From UBA5069 sp964560495 (lineage in GTDB: Bacteria > Chloroflexota > Anaerolineae > Caldilineales > Caldilineaceae): a DNA stretch of 64,000 nt. The stretch's first letter is position 1. Each line of letters starts with the position of its first letter. The DNA lies in the NCBI GenBank assembly GCA_964560495.1, contig CAZLMM010000002.1, positions 62,001-126,000 on the forward strand, given 5' to 3'. Positions 1-8,115 of this stretch are shown here, piece by piece. The notes under the pieces are model-generated. The model ran no database searches. It was given only the letters and a program-made list of their open reading frames with translations, and was not told the origin of the DNA. The position numbers were made by a program, and so were the translations under genes.

Positions 1-317
1 ATACTTTCCCCCAAACGTCGCGCATGATAGAGGGGCGTTGCGCCGACCGACGTGGGCGGAAAATTGGCGCGATCGCCAATGGGCAGCAGGGGCCAATAAC
101 GACCAATAAAGCGGTCAGGGTCCGCGGTCAACTTGGCTGGGTCGATTTGGCTGCGTAAGGCAGGGAAGTCATACTGCACATCCAACGAGCCGACATCACT
201 TCCTTGATTGGGGCGACATGAACAGGTGGTTTCGATTGCGCCATAGGCGTATGTGCGGCCGCAACGCAGACAGCGTAGTCCAGAGACGTAGGGCGGGTGT
301 GTAGGTTGAGGTTTCAT
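1..317 (-). CDS. thrC: Threonine synthase, N-terminal part (cut by window edge)
   Basis: Reading leftward from an ATG at 317 gives about 105 residues with no stop before the window edge. Visible features are an N-terminal zinc-ribbon-like segment (CLRCGRTY followed by CSC), then a DVQYDF segment and the sequence GATPLYHARRLGES near the edge. This layout is known from PLP-dependent threonine synthases, which convert O-phosphohomoserine to threonine in the cytoplasm; the GATPL segment precedes the PLP lysine, which lies outside the window. The gene diverges from the gene at 550. Other fold-type II PLP enzymes also carry GxTPL, but the ribbon plus YDF arrangement favours ThrC. Confidence 0.85.
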   Translation of the reverse strand, partial: MKPQPTHPPYVSGLRCLRCGRTYAYGAIETTCSCRPNQGSDVGSLDVQYDFPALRSQIDPAKLTADPDRFIGRYWPLLPIGDRANFPPTSVGATPLYHARRLGES

Positions 318-549
318 GGCGTCGAGTATGAGCACGGATACGATGACAGTGACGGGTATGGTACTCGTTTGTTGGCTGATTGCCAAAGCTGCTTTGCGGG
401 TGGTTGAATTGCAGGTGGACATTTGGCGTTTCCTGCGCGATAATGACGCGCAGTTTGGCTGCTGGATTGTGCAGCCGAGGTTCAGGTTGATTGAGCGACG
501 ATTGCCCGCGTTGAGTTATGTTCGATCACGATAAAGAAGCGAGTGTGAG

Positions 550-1782
550 ATGAGCAACATCGACCGCTATCCGAGTTATATTGACTGTGTGGCCCAAATC
601 TTGAGTGATTCCGCCGAGCCAATGAGCCTGGAGTCGATCATTGCCCATGTGGAGCGCCGCCGTCCCATGACGAAAGGCGCCCGCAGCGCGATTTATAAGG
701 CGGTCGAACAGTTATTTCAAGCTGTACCGGTGGCGCCAGCTCGTTTTGGCTGGCTCTCGTTCTTGCTGGCAGGCAGCACGATTCGCCACCGCCTGCACGC
801 AGATGAAGTGCGGCGAGGCTATCTTATGCTTGATGAGTTAGAACACGCACTTTTTTTTCCCCAATTCTTTCAGAACCACGAACCAGATGGCCGGGTGGTC
901 CAAGTTGATCTCTTTGGCGATGGCATCATTCACGCGGAGGCTGGCGTCGAGCGGCGCACATGGAGTCTGCGCCTGGGTGAGGATATGGTGCGTTGGCTGG
1001 ATGAGCAAGGTGCGATGACGCAAGATGATTTGCTGATCCATGTGGGCGACGCGATGAGAGGCATGTACCATGTCCGCCTGCAACCGCGTGAAGTGCGCAA
1101 CGAAGAGGCAATCAAGCAGCGCAACATCCAGCTCGCCAGGTTGGCCGAAACCATTATCGTTGAGCGAGGGGCGACGGAAACGCCGATCTACACTTGGGAG
1201 CTTGCCGCGTGTCTCATTGGCCGGGGCGCTTTTCAGGAGTCAATTCCCCCGGACGACCTCCATTATGCATTGAAGGAATACAGCCGCCTTGAATTTGTGG
1301 ATGGGACAGGCTATGGGCTGGCTGCCAATGACGCCCACCCCGCCCAGGTCGGACGAAACACCCAGTCTGCCGGTCGCCTGCAAGACTTGCCGCAGCAAAA
1401 GAGCAAGGCCCCAAAGCCGACGCCGTCCAACGCGATGGACGACGATTGGCGCCAATTCGAGGAAGAGGTGAGAGCGATGAAGGGTTCTCTGGACCAGGAA
1501 AATGACGACGCCTGTCTGGCCTATGAGGATTATCTTGCGGCGTTCGAGCAGTCGCGACAGCGCGGCGAGCCGCTGAGCCATGACAACTATCACCTGTTGG
1601 AAGCTGAGTTGGAGGCGCTTGTCGAGCTGGAGATGGAATTCGGCTATCTGATGCCCGATCAGGCTGAGCGCAAACAGGAACTTGCTGACCGTCTCTTCAT
1701 CGACCCCGAGGCGCTGCTGGATACGGACTGGGACGAAGACGATGACTTTGACGGCGACGGCCCTGTCTACTGGCAGAATTGA
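550..1782 (+). CDS. Uncharacterised protein with N-terminal winged-helix-like (HARE-HTH-like) domain and acidic C-terminus
   Basis: A 410-residue protein that I cannot assign to a named family. Residues 8-75 (YIDCVAQILSD, then SLESIIAHVERR and FGWLSFLL) resemble the HARE-HTH/restriction-associated winged helix, in which a small domain loads next to DNA- or chromatin-acting modules. The middle (about 130-270) is predicted mixed alpha/beta with no motif I recognise. The last 120 residues are very acidic and end in a DWDEDDDFDGDG run, suggesting a flexible charged tail. No signal peptide or membrane segment is visible. It sits 29 bp before the Cys-rich gene at 1812 in the same direction, so the two may be co-transcribed. 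A nucleic-acid-related role is only an inference. Confidence 0.75.
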   Translation: MSNIDRYPSYIDCVAQILSDSAEPMSLESIIAHVERRRPMTKGARSAIYKAVEQLFQAVPVAPARFGWLSFLLAGSTIRHRLHADEVRRGYLMLDELEHALFFPQFFQNHEPDGRVVQVDLFGDGIIHAEAGVERRTWSLRLGEDMVRWLDEQGAMTQDDLLIHVGDAMRGMYHVRLQPREVRNEEAIKQRNIQLARLAETIIVERGATETPIYTWELAACLIGRGAFQESIPPDDLHYALKEYSRLEFVDGTGYGLAANDAHPAQVGRNTQSAGRLQDLPQQKSKAPKPTPSNAMDDDWRQFEEEVRAMKGSLDQENDDACLAYEDYLAAFEQSRQRGEPLSHDNYHLLEAELEALVELEMEFGYLMPDQAERKQELADRLFIDPEALLDTDWDEDDDFDGDGPVYWQN

Positions 1783-1811
1783 TGAGCAGGATGAATGAAT
1801 AGTCAACGCAC

Positions 1812-2123
1812 ATGAATAAGCCAGTCAATTGTCGCTATTTTTACGGCGATTATTTCCGTGGCAAGAATCATGAAGAATGCCGCCTTTTGGGAGCCAACAA
1901 AGAGAACGCCATCTCCTGGAAACGCAACCACTGCGACACCTGCCCGGTGCCAGAACTGATCATCGTCAGCAACAGCCGTGAGCTGATGCTGGAGGCCGAG
2001 GTCAAGCGACGCTTTCTGCGCGAGCGCGTCGAGGTGACTTTCGCCGTGTGCGGCAAACATATGCGCCAGCTGGATGATCCCCGGCGCTGCCCCGAATGCG
2101 CCGCCGAACAGGCAGGAAACTGA
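1812..2123 (+). CDS. Small Cys-rich protein, probable metal (Zn or Fe-S) binder
   Basis: A 103-residue soluble protein of unknown function. Seven cysteines are visible: C7, C23, then a C41-x2-C44 pair (HCDTCPVPEL), C80 and a C-terminal C92-x2-C95 pair (RCPECAAE). The paired C-x2-C spacing suggests one or two zinc ribbons, or a 4-Cys Fe-S site formed by C7, C23, C41 and C44. There is no good Shine-Dalgarno before the ATG, which fits translational coupling to the gene ending at 1782. Its role probably follows that of the winged-helix neighbour. Confidence 0.7.
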   Translation: MNKPVNCRYFYGDYFRGKNHEECRLLGANKENAISWKRNHCDTCPVPELIIVSNSRELMLEAEVKRRFLRERVEVTFAVCGKHMRQLDDPRRCPECAAEQAGN

Positions 2124-2145
2124 CGATCTGCTGGACGTCTCAGCG

Positions 2146-2367
2146 TCAGCTCTCTTTACCACTCCGTCGACGCACAAGCAGCAAACCCAACAAGAGGCAG
2201 AGCGACAGAGGCCACAGCCAGGCCAGGTCTCCAGGACCGCCTGGCCCGGTGCGCGCCTCGACGCGGCGAATGCGGGTCAGTCGGTAGGTTGCGGTCGCTG
2301 TTGCCAACTCTTTGTCGCTGGCAGTTTTGGGATGAATGCCCGCAAAGAGCGGGGCCGCATAAACCAA
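2146..2367 (-). CDS. Possible remnant of a C-terminally anchored membrane protein
   Basis: A leftward frame of 73 residues from a TTG, with no recognisable ribosome-binding site. Its end has a plausible transmembrane stretch (LAWLWPLSLCLLLGLLLV) followed by RRR, as in single-pass membrane-anchored proteins. The start overlaps the promoter of the ABC operon, so it is more likely a decayed 3' end of a lost gene than a working gene. It is also the only content seen in the 318-bp stretch 2124-2441 apart from the promoter at 2368. Confidence 0.22.
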   Translation of the reverse strand: MVYAAPLFAGIHPKTASDKELATATATYRLTRIRRVEARTGPGGPGDLAWLWPLSLCLLLGLLLVRRRSGKES

Positions 2368-2396
2368 TTGACAAAAAACAGGCGGAGATTTACACT
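2368..2396 (+). promoter_or_regulatory. Sigma-70-type promoter of the BMP ABC-transporter operon
   Basis: TTGACA at 2368-2373, a 17-base spacer and TACACT at 2391-2396. It lies 45 bases before the first permease start codon, in the right direction. The perfect -35 and ideal spacing make this the best promoter match in the window. Confidence 0.6.
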
Positions 2397-2441
2397 TGAC
2401 TTGGTTGACTATTCAACTGCAGATCGGAAAAGCCTCTCTTC

Positions 2442-3623
2442 ATGAACAGCGCGTCACGTAGACGTTTCTCCGCAGCTTTGCTCGATTTCATGCCCCAATT
2501 GTTAGCGCTGGCAGGAGCGCTCCTTGTCGGCGCGCTGGTGCTTCTCTTCCTCGGTGTGAACCCAGTGGACGCCTATTGGGCAGCCTTCAGCGGCGTCCTC
2601 ACCAAAAACGGTCTGGCCGACACACTGGTCAAAGCCGTCCCCCTCCTCCTCGTCGCTTTGGGCGTCATCATTGCCTTTCGCGCCAATGTCATCAACATCG
2701 GCGCGGAAGGGCAGTTGATCGTCGGCGCGCTGGCGACCACCTTTGTGGCAGTGCGCCTGGGCGAGAGCTTGCCTGGCCTGGGATTGATGATTGCCGCGGC
2801 GCTGGCCGGAGTGTTGAGCGGCGGCGTGTGGGGCGCGATCCCCGGCTATCTCAAAGCGCGGCTGGGGGTCAACGAAATTCTCAGCACAGTGATGATGAAC
2901 CAAATCGCCATTCAGCTTGGCTTCTTCCTCCTGCGCGGCCCCATGATCGACCCGGCGGAGGTGACGGCCGGCACCAACATTCCCCACTCGGCGCGGCTGC
3001 CCCAGATCAGTGATTTTCCCCGCTTCACCGACATGGCGGCGTGGGTCGGGCTGAGCCAATCTGCTAAAGACCTGGGTTTGAGCGGCTTCCTCGGCGAGCT
3101 ATATGGCCTCGTTGCCGAGCCGACGCGCCTCCACTTCGGCCTGATTTTGGCCATCATTATGGCCTTTGTGGTTTACATCATGCTCTGGCGCACCACGCTG
3201 GGCTATCGCATCCGCGCTGTGGGGTTGAATCCTCATGCCGCTCGTTACGCCGGCATGAATGTCCAGAGGACGATTGTGCTCTCGCTGGCGCTGAGCGGCG
3301 CATTCGCCGGGCTGGCCGGCGCGGTGGAAATCCTTGGCTTGCACCATCGCATGTTCGAGCCGACTGCAGTGTCCGCTGGTTACGGCTTTAGCGGCATCGT
3401 CGTTGCGCTCTTTGGCAAGCTCCATCCTCTGGGCGCCATCCCCTCGTCGTTTCTCTTTGGCGCGTTGCTAGTGGGCGGCGACAAGATGCAGCGCGCCATG
3501 CAGATTCCCCAGGCGCTGGTGGTGATGCTGCTCGGGCTGGTCGTACTCTTTGTTGTGAGCGCCGACATCTGGACGCGACGCCGCGTCAGTCGGCGTCTTG
3601 TGGCCCAGGAGGAGCCGACATGA
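2442..3623 (+). CDS. BMP-family (nucleoside-type) ABC transporter permease, first subunit
   Basis: A 393-residue polytopic inner-membrane protein with about nine hydrophobic segments. The stretch AFRANVINIGAEGQLIVGA near residue 80 is the signature of the YufP/NupP-like branch of the branched-chain/sugar permease family; the loop at residues 250-270 (RIRAVGLNPHAARYAGMN) is the usual ATPase-contact region. Family members form a heterodimeric channel that takes up nucleosides or related purines. The stop overlaps the next start (ATGA at 3620-3623), showing translational coupling. The substrate cannot be read from sequence alone. Confidence 0.9.
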   Translation: MNSASRRRFSAALLDFMPQLLALAGALLVGALVLLFLGVNPVDAYWAAFSGVLTKNGLADTLVKAVPLLLVALGVIIAFRANVINIGAEGQLIVGALATTFVAVRLGESLPGLGLMIAAALAGVLSGGVWGAIPGYLKARLGVNEILSTVMMNQIAIQLGFFLLRGPMIDPAEVTAGTNIPHSARLPQISDFPRFTDMAAWVGLSQSAKDLGLSGFLGELYGLVAEPTRLHFGLILAIIMAFVVYIMLWRTTLGYRIRAVGLNPHAARYAGMNVQRTIVLSLALSGAFAGLAGAVEILGLHHRMFEPTAVSAGYGFSGIVVALFGKLHPLGAIPSSFLFGALLVGGDKMQRAMQIPQALVVMLLGLVVLFVVSADIWTRRRVSRRLVAQEEPT

Positions 3624-4585
3624 ACGAGAATCTCACTCTGGCGGCAATTCTGGTGGGCATCATTCATTCGGGCATTCGCCTGGCGACGCCCTATCTCTAC
3701 GCCTCTATTGGCGAGATGTTCGCCCAGCGTTCGGGCGTGCTCAACCTGGGCGTGGAAGGCATCATGCTGATGGGCGCGTTCGGTGGTTTCTATGGACTGT
3801 ATCAGACGGGCAACCCCTGGATCGGACTCATGGCCGCACTCTTGGTTGGCGGGCTGATGGGGTTGCTCATGGCCTTCATCAGCGTCACGCTCAAAGCAGA
3901 GCAAGGCATCAGCGGCATCGGGCTCTATCTCTTTGGCTTGGGGGCATCGAGTCTGCTCTTCAAGACGCTCCTGGGCACCGTAGAGGGCGTAAACGGCTTT
4001 CGTGAACTAAACTTCTGTGTTGCGAGCTTGGGGCTGGACTCGACTTTTTGCCTCAGCCAGGTTCCGGTCATCGGTGAAATTTTTTTCCGCCACAGCCTGT
4101 TGGTATACGGTGCATTTGCTCTCGTTCCCATCGCCTGGTGGGTGTTGGGTAAGAGCACATGGGGGCTGAATATCCGCGCCGTGGGGCAGAACCCGGCAGC
4201 GGCGGATTCATTGGGCGTGAGTGTAGCGCGCGTGCGCTACACAACAGTGACGCTGGGCGGCATGTTGGCTGGCGTGGCCGGCGCTTCGCTCGCCATCTCC
4301 CTGCTGAACATCTTTCAAGAGGGCATGACCAACGGCATGGGCTTCATCGCCGTGGCTCTAGTCTATTTTGGCAGTTGGACGCCGATAGGCGTCATGGCTG
4401 GCGCGCTCTTCTTTAGCCTGATCAATGCGCTCCAACTGTGGCTGCAGGTTTTGGGCTGGCCGATCCCCTCCAACCTGGCCGTCATGCTGCCCTATGTGCT
4501 GACAATTCTGGCATTGGCGTTCCCGTTCAAACGATCGTTGCAGCCGGCTGCGCTCACCAAACCCTTCGAGCGAGGCGAGAACTGA
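3620..4585 (+). CDS. BMP-family ABC transporter permease, second subunit
   Basis: A 321-residue polytopic permease, the partner of the preceding subunit. The motif AQRSGVLNLGVEGIMLMGA at about residues 34-52 is the YufQ-type counterpart of the EGQ signature, and residues 185-205 (NIRAVGQNPAAADSLGV) form the coupling loop. A strong ribosome-binding site (AGGAGG) lies inside the end of the first permease gene. Together the two subunits form the transmembrane path of an importer. The gene is followed by a 120-bp gap before the lipoprotein gene, perhaps to let the binding protein be translated independently. Confidence 0.9.
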   Translation: MNENLTLAAILVGIIHSGIRLATPYLYASIGEMFAQRSGVLNLGVEGIMLMGAFGGFYGLYQTGNPWIGLMAALLVGGLMGLLMAFISVTLKAEQGISGIGLYLFGLGASSLLFKTLLGTVEGVNGFRELNFCVASLGLDSTFCLSQVPVIGEIFFRHSLLVYGAFALVPIAWWVLGKSTWGLNIRAVGQNPAAADSLGVSVARVRYTTVTLGGMLAGVAGASLAISLLNIFQEGMTNGMGFIAVALVYFGSWTPIGVMAGALFFSLINALQLWLQVLGWPIPSNLAVMLPYVLTILALAFPFKRSLQPAALTKPFERGEN

Positions 4586-4708
4586 CATCACCATTCACTT
4601 TCACTTACTCATGCTCGTACTCGCACTCGATTCACAAGACGCACTCAAGACAAATTGACTCCAACAAACACTATCAACCTAATTTTCATCCAACAAAAGG
4701 AGATCCAC

Positions 4709-5755
4709 ATGCGTAAACAAAGCACACTTCTATTCCTTCTAGTGGTCGTCATCGCGCTGCTGGCCGCGTGCGCGGCGCCGGTGACTGCGCCGCCAGCGGC
4801 AGCAACCGCAGCGCCCCAGGAGACAACAAGCGAGGCAGGCGCCGCGCCTTTCCGCGTGGCGGTGGTGCTGCCCAGCACCATCAACGACCTGAGCTGGAGC
4901 CAGTCCATCATCGACAGCCTCAAGGCCGTGCAAGAAGAGTTGGGCGCGGACAATTTCGAGTTCGCTTACAGCGAAAACATGTGGAATGTGACCGACGCTG
5001 CGCCGGCCATCCGCGACTACGCGTCCGACGGCTACGATCTGGTGATTGCCCACGGCGCGCAATATGGCACGACCCTCTTCGAGATTGCGCCCGACTTCCC
5101 AGAGACGAGCTTTGCCTGGGGCACCTCCACCAACACGGGCGCAGACCAGGGGTTGACCAATGTCTTCGCCTTCGAGCCGCGCGCCGACCAGGGCGGTTAC
5201 GTGTTGGGCGTCATCGCTGCGCTGTTGACCAAGTCGGGCGTGATTGGCGTGGTGGGGCCAGTGGACGCTGGCGACGCCAAGCTGCACGTAGATGGCGTGG
5301 TAGCTGGCGTCAAGGCGACCAAGCCCGACGCTCAGCTCAACATCTCCTTCACCGGCGCGTTTGGCGACACTGCTCTGGCCGCCGAAGCCGCCAACACCCA
5401 TATTCAGGCGGGCGCGGATGTGCTCACCGGCTCGGCCCAACAGGTGTCGGGGGCCATCGGCGTCGCCAAAGAGAAGGGCATCCCGTGGTTGGGCATCCAG
5501 GGCAACCAAAGCCCGCTGGCGCCGGAGATCGTACTGGCCAGCGATGTTTATGACTGGACGCCGCTGATCAAGGAGATCATGGCCCTGCGCAGCGAAGGCG
5601 TTCTGGGCGGTCAGGCGCTGCAACTGACGCTGGCCAATGGCACCCAAACCATGGTCTACAGCGACCAACTGCCTGCCGAGATCGTCGACGCCGCCAATGC
5701 TGCGGCGCAGGGCATCATCGACGGCAGCATCACCATCGTCGCCGAGCCGAGATAA
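4709..5755 (+). CDS. BMP-family substrate-binding lipoprotein
   Basis: A 348-residue lipoprotein. I place the start at 4709 because AAAGGAGA lies just upstream and the first residues form a lipoprotein signal with lipobox LLAAC (Cys21). A low-complexity Ala/Pro/Thr linker follows, then the PBP1-like BMP fold: FRVAVVLPSTINDLSWSQS begins the first Rossmann lobe, and YDLVIAHGAQYG and SFAWGTSTNTG are typical of the family. It would capture nucleoside-like ligands outside the membrane and deliver them to the permeases. An upstream in-frame ATG at 4655 would spoil the signal peptide and was rejected. Confidence 0.9.
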   Translation: MRKQSTLLFLLVVVIALLAACAAPVTAPPAAATAAPQETTSEAGAAPFRVAVVLPSTINDLSWSQSIIDSLKAVQEELGADNFEFAYSENMWNVTDAAPAIRDYASDGYDLVIAHGAQYGTTLFEIAPDFPETSFAWGTSTNTGADQGLTNVFAFEPRADQGGYVLGVIAALLTKSGVIGVVGPVDAGDAKLHVDGVVAGVKATKPDAQLNISFTGAFGDTALAAEAANTHIQAGADVLTGSAQQVSGAIGVAKEKGIPWLGIQGNQSPLAPEIVLASDVYDWTPLIKEIMALRSEGVLGGQALQLTLANGTQTMVYSDQLPAEIVDAANAAAQGIIDGSITIVAEPR

Positions 5756-5780
5756 TCTCAGAGACGTTTTCCTGATTCTG

Positions 5781-7382
5781 ATGGCTGAAGAGATGTTGCT
5801 CCCATCGGGCTTGCCGCGCATCGACTCGCTGGAGATGCGCGGCATCGTCAAACGCTTTCCGGGCGTGCTCGCCAATGATCACGTGAATTTTGACGTGCGT
5901 GCAGGCGAGATTCACGCGCTCCTGGGCGAAAACGGCGCCGGCAAGAGCACGCTGATGAAGATTCTCTATGGTCTCTATCAGCCTGACGAAGGCGAGATCC
6001 TGCTCAACGGCAAAGCAATCCACATCGAATCGCCTCTGGACTCCATCGGTCACGGCATTGGCATGATTCATCAGCACTTCATGCTGGTGGACAACCTGAC
6101 CGTGGCCGAAAACGTTGCGCTCGGATTGAGGTCGTCGCGCCCGCCTCTGATCGATCTGCGCCAGGTGAAGCAGCGCATCTGTGATCTCACCGAACACTAT
6201 CGCCTGCAGGTCAATCCAGACGCAGTGATCAGCGACCTGGCCGTGGGGCAGCAGCAGCGCGTGGAGATCATCAAGGCGCTCTATCGGGGCGCGGCGCTCC
6301 TGGTGCTGGATGAACCGACTGCGGTGCTGACCCCGCAAGAAGTGACTGATCTGTTCGTCATTCTGCGGCAGATGGCCCACGATGGTCATGCACTGGTCTT
6401 TATCTCCCATAAGCTCCACGAGATTCTGGAGTTGACAGACCGGGTGACAGTTTTGCGCAACGGACGAATGGTTGGGATGCGTCCCACCGCCGGGGCGACG
6501 CGCGCTGAACTGGCGCGCATGATGGTGGGCCGTGACATTGGCTTCCTACAGGCGCCGCCAGAGAACGCTCTGGGACCTCCGCGCCTGACGCTGGAAAAGG
6601 TGAGCGCGCTGGGCAGCCGCAAGCAGCCCATCCTGAGTGAAGTCTCCCTGGAGGTGCGCAGCGGCGAGATTCTGGGTGTCGCCGGCGTTTCCGGCAATGG
6701 ACAACGTCCCCTGGCCGAAATCATCACTGGCTTGCGTGGGGTTTCTGCAGGGCGCATCTTCCTGGACGGGCGGGAGATCACAACGCTCTCGCCTGCGGCG
6801 CGCATCGGTGCGGGCCTGGCCTACATTCCCGAAGAACGGATGCATGATGGCGTCGTCAAAGAGTTCACAGTGGCGGAGAACCTCATTCTGCGTAGCTACG
6901 ACGGCGCGCCCATCGCCCGCCGATCATTCTTCAACTTCGATCAAATTGCACGCTTTAGCAGGAGCTTGGTCGAGCGTTTCCAGGTGAAGACGCCCACCAT
7001 CGACACGCCCGTCAAGAGTCTATCAGGCGGCAATGTACAGAAGCTGATCCTGGCGCGGGAACTGGCGCTGGAGCCGCGGCTGCTCATCGCTGCGCAGCCG
7101 ACGCGTGGGGTGGATGTGGGCGCAAGCGAGTACATCCATCAGCGGCTGTTGGAACAGCGGAGGAACGGCACTGCGATCTTGCTGATTTCCGAAGACCTGG
7201 ATGAAGTCTTGGCTCTGTCAGATCGCATTGCTGTGATGTTCGAAGGAAAGATTGTGGGTGTGCTGAATAGATCTGAAGCGAGTGCGGAAAAGTTGGGGCT
7301 GCTGATGGCAGGCGTCGTGGTGAGCGAGACAAAGCAAACTGGCGAAGACCCTGCGTTTGAGGAGAAGGCCAGTCAGGATTGA
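5781..7382 (+). CDS. ABC transporter ATP-binding protein with two nucleotide-binding domains
   Basis: A 533-residue double ATPase that powers the importer. Domain 1 (about 15-240) has Walker A GENGAGKST, signature LAVGQQQRVEI and Walker B LLVLDEPTA. Domain 2 (about 265-510) has the reduced P-loop GVSGNGQRPL and signature LSGGNVQKLILARE, as is normal for sugar/nucleoside-type double ATPases in which the second site is weak. The start at 5781 gives a protein of normal length; the open frame continues upstream into the lipoprotein gene in another frame and is not used. This is the last gene before a terminator at 7412. Confidence 0.92.
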   Translation: MAEEMLLPSGLPRIDSLEMRGIVKRFPGVLANDHVNFDVRAGEIHALLGENGAGKSTLMKILYGLYQPDEGEILLNGKAIHIESPLDSIGHGIGMIHQHFMLVDNLTVAENVALGLRSSRPPLIDLRQVKQRICDLTEHYRLQVNPDAVISDLAVGQQQRVEIIKALYRGAALLVLDEPTAVLTPQEVTDLFVILRQMAHDGHALVFISHKLHEILELTDRVTVLRNGRMVGMRPTAGATRAELARMMVGRDIGFLQAPPENALGPPRLTLEKVSALGSRKQPILSEVSLEVRSGEILGVAGVSGNGQRPLAEIITGLRGVSAGRIFLDGREITTLSPAARIGAGLAYIPEERMHDGVVKEFTVAENLILRSYDGAPIARRSFFNFDQIARFSRSLVERFQVKTPTIDTPVKSLSGGNVQKLILARELALEPRLLIAAQPTRGVDVGASEYIHQRLLEQRRNGTAILLISEDLDEVLALSDRIAVMFEGKIVGVLNRSEASAEKLGLLMAGVVVSETKQTGEDPAFEEKASQD

Positions 7383-7411
7383 TTGTTCAAAGCCCGGATG
7401 ATTACAAACCC

Positions 7412-7451
7412 AAATGACGCATGGCTTATCACAAGTCATGCGTCATTTTTT
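7412..7451 (+). terminator. Rho-independent terminator after the BMP operon
   Basis: A 12-bp perfect stem (aaatgacgcatg at 7412-7423 with its complement at 7437-7448) is followed directly by a T run. It lies 30 bases after the ATPase stop codon. Confidence 0.8.
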
Positions 7452-7576
7452 CAGGTTACACAAGAGATTGCGACAGGCGCGCCAGGAGAATGTATGCCTG
7501 GCCTGTGGGGCAATCGTAGGAAAGAGATCGAGAAGCTGGTGAACCGAGCAAAGAAGAGGTGCGCAGTCTCCGTCAC

Positions 7577-7948
7577 CTAATAGGTGCGACGACGATCATC
7601 CTTGTCGCGCGAACGATTGCCCCCGCTGCCGCGTCGGTTGTCATAGCCGCCGCTGCCGCCGCTGCCGCCGCGTGAACGATCATCGCGAGGGCGCTCCTCG
7701 CGGGGACGAGCGATGTTGACTGTGAGCGCGCGGTCTTGAAATTGGGCGCCGTGAAACATGGTGATGGCTTTCTGCGCTTCAGCCGAGTTATCCATCTCGA
7801 CGAAACCAAAGCCTTTTGAGCGACCAGTCTCGCGATCCATGATCACCGTTGCCGATTTGACATTTCCTGCCTTCGAGAAGAGCTCGCGCAGTTGCTCATC
7901 CGTCGTGGAGTACGACAGATTTCCCACATACAATTTTGCTGCTTCCAT
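7577..7948 (-). CDS. RRM-domain RNA-binding protein with Gly/Arg-rich tail
   Basis: A 123-residue cytoplasmic protein. Residues 5-82 form one RNA recognition motif with RNP2 LYVGNL and RNP1 KGFGFVEM, both complete. The tail (about 85-123) is rich in Arg, Gly and Asp (RGGSGGSGGY, RRGSGG), as in bacterial cold-inducible RNA-binding proteins that bind single-stranded RNA. An AGGAAGG ribosome-binding site precedes the ATG. A TACAAT -10 hexamer at 8044-8039 implies a leader of about 85-90 nt, longer than usual and suited to post-transcriptional control. The stop codon lies inside a short palindrome (7574-7586). Confidence 0.92.
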   Translation of the reverse strand: MEAAKLYVGNLSYSTTDEQLRELFSKAGNVKSATVIMDRETGRSKGFGFVEMDNSAEAQKAITMFHGAQFQDRALTVNIARPREERPRDDRSRGGSGGSGGYDNRRGSGGNRSRDKDDRRRTY

Positions 7949-8115
7949 TGCTTCCTTCCTCTTGGGTTGATGAACGTCTCATCTGGAGGGTCGATTGAAA
8001 AGGTGGTGCTCTGCGCCTCTCGACAGACAAGCACTCCTATTGTAACGCACAGGAGGCGAATATGAGCAAAATAGCAAGGGCGTGGTTGGGGGAAACGTAC
8101 AAAATAGGCTATCAC

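Noticed and set aside
316..534. 72-residue rightward frame next to thrC
   Set aside because: Starts inside the thrC start codon, has no ribosome-binding site and its sequence looks like chance coding in a divergent control region.
2074..2445. 123-residue rightward frame before the ABC operon
   Set aside because: Overlaps the Cys-rich gene and runs through the clear promoter at 2368; low-complexity translation.
4739..5875. Long antisense frame over the BMP lipoprotein gene
   Set aside because: Mirror frame of a GC-rich gene; His/Arg/Gln-rich without any domain, while the other strand codes for a full family protein.
7383..7580. 65-residue frame after the BMP operon
   Set aside because: Spans the terminator hairpin and has no start signal.
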